Part shown: positions 17,101 through 19,437 of the stretch, one piece after another | How the letters are laid out: each line of letters opens with the position of its first letter | Position numbering within the stretch: position 1 is the stretch's first letter | Assembly: GCA_964528755.1 (NCBI GenBank) | Contig: CAZGWN010000075.1 | Location: forward strand, 1 to 19,437 | DNA length: 19,437 bases | From: Raineyella sp964528755 | Lineage (GTDB): Bacteria; Actinomycetota; Actinomycetes; Propionibacteriales; Propionibacteriaceae | Direction of reading: 5' to 3' | Position numbers and translations under genes: made by a program | The notes under the pieces: model-generated | What the model was told of the DNA's origin: nothing | What the model saw: the letters and a program-made list of their open reading frames with translations, nothing else | The model's database searches: none

Positions 17101-18843
17101 GCGGACTGGGCGAGCTCGGTCTTCGGGCGTTACCCCGACCGCAACGGCATCCTCATCACCCATGCGTACCTGGCGCCGTCCTCGGCCGCCGACGGGCGAG
17201 GAGCGAGCTTCTCCACCGACGGCTCCCGGCTGTTCGATCGGGTGGTCACCAACAACCCGAACGTGTTCCTGGTCCTCGCCGGGCACGAGCACGGCGTCGG
17301 CACCAACATCAAGTCCGACATCGGCGTGACGGTGTCCCACAACGTCGTCGAACTGCTGGCCGACTACCAGTTCTACACGGTCAGCGCCGGTGAGCTGTTC
17401 CCCGACAAGGTGGACGCGTCCGGCAACATCGACCTCAACGGGGACGGCACCATCGACCACAGGTCGACCGACCAGTTGCAGTTCGGCGCGAGCTTCCTGC
17501 GCCTGCTGCAGTTCGACGTCGAGCGCGCCGAGATGAGCATCGACGCGTACTCACCGTTGCTGGACAATTTCGGTGCGACCGAGTACGACACCAGGCACCG
17601 GTACAACGGGGCCGAGGACAACCTGACCCTTCCGGTGGACCTGAGCACCCGTACCACCACGTTCACGACCGACTCGGTGGCCGTGGTCACCCCGACCGAC
17701 ACCGTCATCGGCGAGGACACCGCCCGCTCCGGGTGGCCCGCCTCGGTGACCTGGTCGGGGCTGAAGGAGGGCGAGGTGTACGCCTGGACCTCCACCAGCC
17801 GGACGCAGGAGGGTGAGCCCGTCGGCACCGTCGACCAGTTCGGCGGCATCTTCCTGGCCTCCGCTGCGGGGACCGACACGACCGCCCCGACGATCACCTT
17901 CCCGGCCGACACCACCGTCGCCCAGGGTGACACCTTCGACCCGCTCGACGGGGTCAAGGCCACCGACAACAGCGACGGCGATGTCAGCGACAGCCTCACG
18001 GTCTACGGCAGCGTCGACACCGCATCCATCGGAACGTACACGCTGCTGTACTCCGCGAGCGATACCAACGGCAACCAGGTGCTCACGGAGCGCCGGGTGC
18101 GGGTCGCGGCGAAGACCGGGCCGGAGCCCATCGCGACGACGGTCAAGGGCAAGAACGCCAAGGTGACCTTCGGCGAGACGGCCACCCTGAAGGCGACGGT
18201 CTCGCCCAAGGATGCCTCCGGCACGGTGAGGTTCCTGAACGGGGAGGAGCTGCTGTGCGAGGCGGCGGTCTCCCGCGGCACCGCCTCCTGCGACGTGACC
18301 AACCTGCCGGCGCCGGGAACCTACTCCCTGGACGTGGTGTACGAGGGTGACGACACCCATGCCGCTTCCCAAGGTGGGCTCACCCTCACGGTCCGGGAGC
18401 GCAAGGGCAAGAGGGATGACGTTGCCGTCACCGCCCCCTCCGTCACCATCGACGGGGCCCGCGGCGGCCAGGTGACGGTCTCCGTGACCGGCGGCGACCG
18501 AAAGGCCTCCGGCCGGGTCGAACTGCTCGACGGTGACCGGGTCGTGGCCGCCGGGACCCTCCGCAACGGCGTGGCGACGCTCGCGCTCAAGCCGGGAGCC
18601 CTGGCCGCGGGGACGCACAAGCTGGTGCTGCGCTACGCCGGTGACGGCAGCCACGCCCCGGCGACCGGGGTGGTCCAGGTGACCATCACGGGAGATGTTC
18701 CGGTCTCCGATCCCGGGAGCGGAGTCGCCCGGCTCGGCAACACCGGCGGCCCGGCCCTCATCTGGGCCGGTGTCGGGTTGCTGCTGATCGGCGGCGGCGC
18801 CGTGCTGGCGCTTCGGATGCGCGCCGGACGCAGCCACGGCTGA
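14191..18843 (+). CDS. Cell-surface LamG-LamG-calcineurin-like phosphoesterase with Ig repeats and LPXTG-like tail
   Basis: This is a large exported protein of 1550 residues. The GTG start follows AAAGGAG by five bases; an ATG at 14186 meets a stop at once. Domains: signal peptide 1 to about 34; LamG-like 61-272; LamG-like 278-484; beta-rich linker 486-745; calcineurin-like metallophosphoesterase about 760-1150; Ig/DUF5011-like 1229-1308; two Ig-like repeats 1314-1408 and 1410-1505; sorting-type tail LGNTG 1515-1519, a hydrophobic helix and RMRAGR. Metal-site motifs: D770-T-Q772, GHTGD (D832), GNHD (N886, H887), H991, GHEH (H1032, H1034). All metal ligands look present, with Q in place of the first-motif His. 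An EF-hand-like loop lies at 1081-1089. The family hydrolyses phosphoesters; the LamG domains suggest glycan binding. The substrate is unknown. Confidence 0.88.
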   Translation: MRKRRPTRGLARLVAATLGLALTGTMVLGTPGQAAPTTDPSPTTKAAPAADTQATADVPAADILDVDFAGGRATDHAGDVPARTWGAPTYATDTDVKESGADILRTDGTDDAVSFEIDPWSKLGSGFTIECVFRVDAAVPVSGEKDLCSNKEAGGYSIYINGGNLGTMAQIGGSYKSVLTPVDGDRWYHALSVWDGSTLSLYLNGALAGSTAATGALRAPATSSRRFVIGADSAPSGIGQVGPAAGYAASRIWSQALTADQAAATAAAWNTVPPTPTADVLDVDFADGTAADHAQSLAVTTHGEPVISDDPALEAKVATFDGQDDAYSYEFGDQWSKISSAVSIECVFKANGALPNSTEQDICSDKESGGYSIVIYGDQLTFTAYINGGYRSVGTTVTPGRWYHTVGVYDGSSVKLYVDGKLVKELAVTGKLGLPRGNALTSFYLGADAVNQFWAPATVRAARIYSRPLEATEISALNAVALGNRTVSVELTSTVPAEDSNLTKATAFEVEVTNAGQATGWTYTLDGEPIQPGQSIGGGLKAGKHSIVIDATDVFGGPLHWEIPFTSASIPTGGGVDTGQGKGRVTLSAIADDPQGGDVTTTFKQATARVAEGGVQGVVPVLPATLEFTYTDSAQIKGSQKPDGKTSTSATTGQIPFQRYDIRVSGAVEGQKVVWSGVTDPERAVALYAWDTAANGWTKLAESRGQAEGDTSLTAPVAAGQVDDGVVHVLVTGVDPFADDLSPRDETAADDKDHFDDPKDYDFSLAHFTDTQYLSEGAVGGTYEDFDGNAEPTDVMTAEERAVWERSYEASTQWIADNAEDRKIAWAGHTGDVIENDISDPLRTDAGGNLLYPGLDEQVTKEFAYSSQAQKTLDEAGVVNQVVAGNHDNQSGNETGANSRFSTTYSADRYYQAEKSWPTGTSYHAWDEETDASGKVTKPGTDNQNNYELFSAGGLDFVAVGLSYGVTQEEADWASSVFGRYPDRNGILITHAYLAPSSAADGRGASFSTDGSRLFDRVVTNNPNVFLVLAGHEHGVGTNIKSDIGVTVSHNVVELLADYQFYTVSAGELFPDKVDASGNIDLNGDGTIDHRSTDQLQFGASFLRLLQFDVERAEMSIDAYSPLLDNFGATEYDTRHRYNGAEDNLTLPVDLSTRTTTFTTDSVAVVTPTDTVIGEDTARSGWPASVTWSGLKEGEVYAWTSTSRTQEGEPVGTVDQFGGIFLASAAGTDTTAPTITFPADTTVAQGDTFDPLDGVKATDNSDGDVSDSLTVYGSVDTASIGTYTLLYSASDTNGNQVLTERRVRVAAKTGPEPIATTVKGKNAKVTFGETATLKATVSPKDASGTVRFLNGEELLCEAAVSRGTASCDVTNLPAPGTYSLDVVYEGDDTHAASQGGLTLTVRERKGKRDDVAVTAPSVTIDGARGGQVTVSVTGGDRKASGRVELLDGDRVVAAGTLRNGVATLALKPGALAAGTHKLVLRYAGDGSHAPATGVVQVTITGDVPVSDPGSGVARLGNTGGPALIWAGVGLLLIGGGAVLALRMRAGRSHG

Positions 18844-18849
18844 TCCGTC

Positions 18850-18881
18850 CCGGGGTGGTCGCCGGCTGGTGACCGCCCCGG
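18850..18881 (+). terminator. First of two terminator hairpins after the surface protein gene
   Basis: CCGGGGTGGTC pairs with GACCGCCCCGG (11 bp including one G-T wobble) around a ten-base loop, six bases after the stop codon. There is no T-run. Confidence 0.65.
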
Positions 18882-18891
18882 CAAGCTGACG

Positions 18892-18923
18892 CGGTGCCCT
18901 CGGCCTTCGGGTCGGGGGCACCG
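18892..18923 (+). terminator. Second terminator hairpin, 14-bp stem with TTCG loop
   Basis: CGGTGCCCTCGGCC and GGTCGGGGGCACCG pair along all 14 positions (two G-T wobbles) around a TTCG tetraloop, which is unusually stable in RNA. A short TTT follows at 18928-18930. It forms a tandem with the hairpin at 18850-18881. Confidence 0.7.
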
Positions 18924-18970
18924 TGGCGTTTCGCGGGGTCTCCTGTGGTCTCTTCTCCTCGCCTGATGGG

Positions 18971-19021
18971 CTGGTGTTGTCGGGGTTGGTGTTGTCGGGG
19001 TGGGGGGTGGTGTTGTCCGGG
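18971..19021. repeat. G/T-rich 15-base tandem repeat
   Basis: TGGTGTTGTCGGGGT occurs twice back to back (18971-18985, 18986-19000). A third copy follows after six G residues (19007-19021, with one C-for-G change and a final G instead of T). The + strand is strongly G/T-biased with four G-runs, unlike the surrounding genes. Confidence 0.8.
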
Positions 19022-19061
19022 TCGGCCGGGGTCTTGTGATGGGTTCAGGTGTTCGAAAAAA

Positions 19062-19083
19062 TGTGGGTGGGGGTGCCTAGCGT
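19062..19083 (+). promoter_or_regulatory. Candidate DNA-damage (RecA-independent, PafBC-type) promoter
   Basis: TGTGGGTG (19062-19069), exactly eight bases, then TAGCGT (19078-19083). This follows the mycobacterial RecA-independent damage promoter pattern TGTCRGTG-N8-TAnnnT with one core mismatch (G for C). Genes of the related REP13E12/DUF222 type are damage-induced in mycobacteria, so the position is sensible. Confidence 0.45.
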
Positions 19084-19134
19084 AGGTGTCACCCGGGATC
19101 GATCAGAGGCCCCGGATGCCAGGAGGTGAGACGG

Positions 19135-19437
19135 ATGGGTGAGACCGCGGGTACGGACACGCTGCCGGCGCCGCCGGCCGGGCTGACCTGCGCGCTGGCC
19201 GACGTGGCCCGGGCCGGGGCCGGCCTGGAGGGCATGGACGACGCGTCGTTGCTGTCCGCGGCCCGGGCCGCCGGGGCGCTGGCCGACCGGGCCCGCGCCC
19301 TGGAGCTGGCGGTGTTGGCGGCGATGGCCTCCCGGGGCACCACCAGCCGCGCCGCCGGACAGCAGACCCCGGCCTGGCTGCGGGGGCACCCACCGGGTGT
19401 CGGCCCAGCAGGCCCGGGCCCGGGTCCGTCAGGCCAC
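19135..19437 (+). CDS. DUF222 (REP13E12-like, HNH endonuclease family) protein, 5' part, probably frameshifted
   Basis: This is the start of a DUF222-domain protein; full-length members usually carry a C-terminal HNH nuclease domain and occur in many copies in actinobacterial genomes. The ATG follows AGGAGG (19121-19126) by eight bases. The early region has the typical Ala/Leu-rich helix (LLSAARAAGALADRARALEL) and TPAWLRG near residue 84. Directly after this the frame breaks. In the ATG frame the text becomes HPPGVGPAGPGPG, while the +1 frame from 19391 reads HRVSAQQARARVRQA, which is the expected continuation of the family. One extra C in the CCC at 19389-19391 explains this (CAC CAC CGG would give HHR). 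The copy is either a pseudogene or affected by a sequencing error. The window ends before the HNH part. Confidence 0.75.
   Translation, partial: MGETAGTDTLPAPPAGLTCALADVARAGAGLEGMDDASLLSAARAAGALADRARALELAVLAAMASRGTTSRAAGQQTPAWLRGHPPGVGPAGPGPGPSGH

Noticed and set aside
19045..19060. Possible LexA/SOS box around GTTCGAA
   Set aside because: Actinobacterial SOS boxes need inverted halves (GAAC-N4-GTTC). Here the neighbouring half is GGTTC, a direct and not an inverted copy.

Overview
The window is very GC-rich, densely packed and uses GTG starts and leaderless-type promoters. Together with a DUF222-type gene at the right end and a THUMP-like methyltransferase, this points to a high-GC actinobacterium, probably in or near the Propionibacteriaceae. 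The family-level guess comes from gene content only and is weak. I see no tRNA, rRNA, CRISPR array, transposase or phage gene.

Left third (about 50-6678, + strand): one tight operon for an Opp/Dpp/Nik-family ABC importer in the order permease C, permease B, lipoprotein substrate-binding protein, and a single polypeptide carrying both ATPase domains. It ends with an MFS transporter. Two junctions are 4-base ATGA overlaps. An importer of this family joined to an MFS exporter recalls opine-metallophore (Cnt-type) loci, but the substrate cannot be read from the sequence.

Middle (6638-10231, mostly - strand): cysK faces the operon across a shared hairpin. The cysK leader is about 290 bases long. 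It has a good promoter, a leaderless-type small ORF with a Cys-Cys pair, and a second small ORF coupled to it by a TGATG overlap. This layout resembles the cysteine-responsive leader peptides known from mycobacteria and is the most interesting item here. Upstream lie a short-chain dehydrogenase and a THUMP-like SAM methyltransferase, both on the - strand.

Right half (10269-19437, + strand): a P2A-type cation (probably calcium) ATPase is divergent from the methyltransferase across only 37 bases and has a leaderless-type promoter. It is followed by a secreted, membrane-anchored protein of unknown function. Next is a 1550-residue surface protein with two LamG-like domains, a calcineurin-like phosphoesterase, Ig-like repeats and an LPXTG-like tail with the sequence LGNTG. 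Two strong hairpins end that gene. A G-rich region with a perfect 15-base tandem repeat follows, then a site resembling the RecA-independent (PafBC-type) DNA-damage promoter, and then the 5' part of a DUF222 gene that appears to carry a one-base frameshift just before the window ends.
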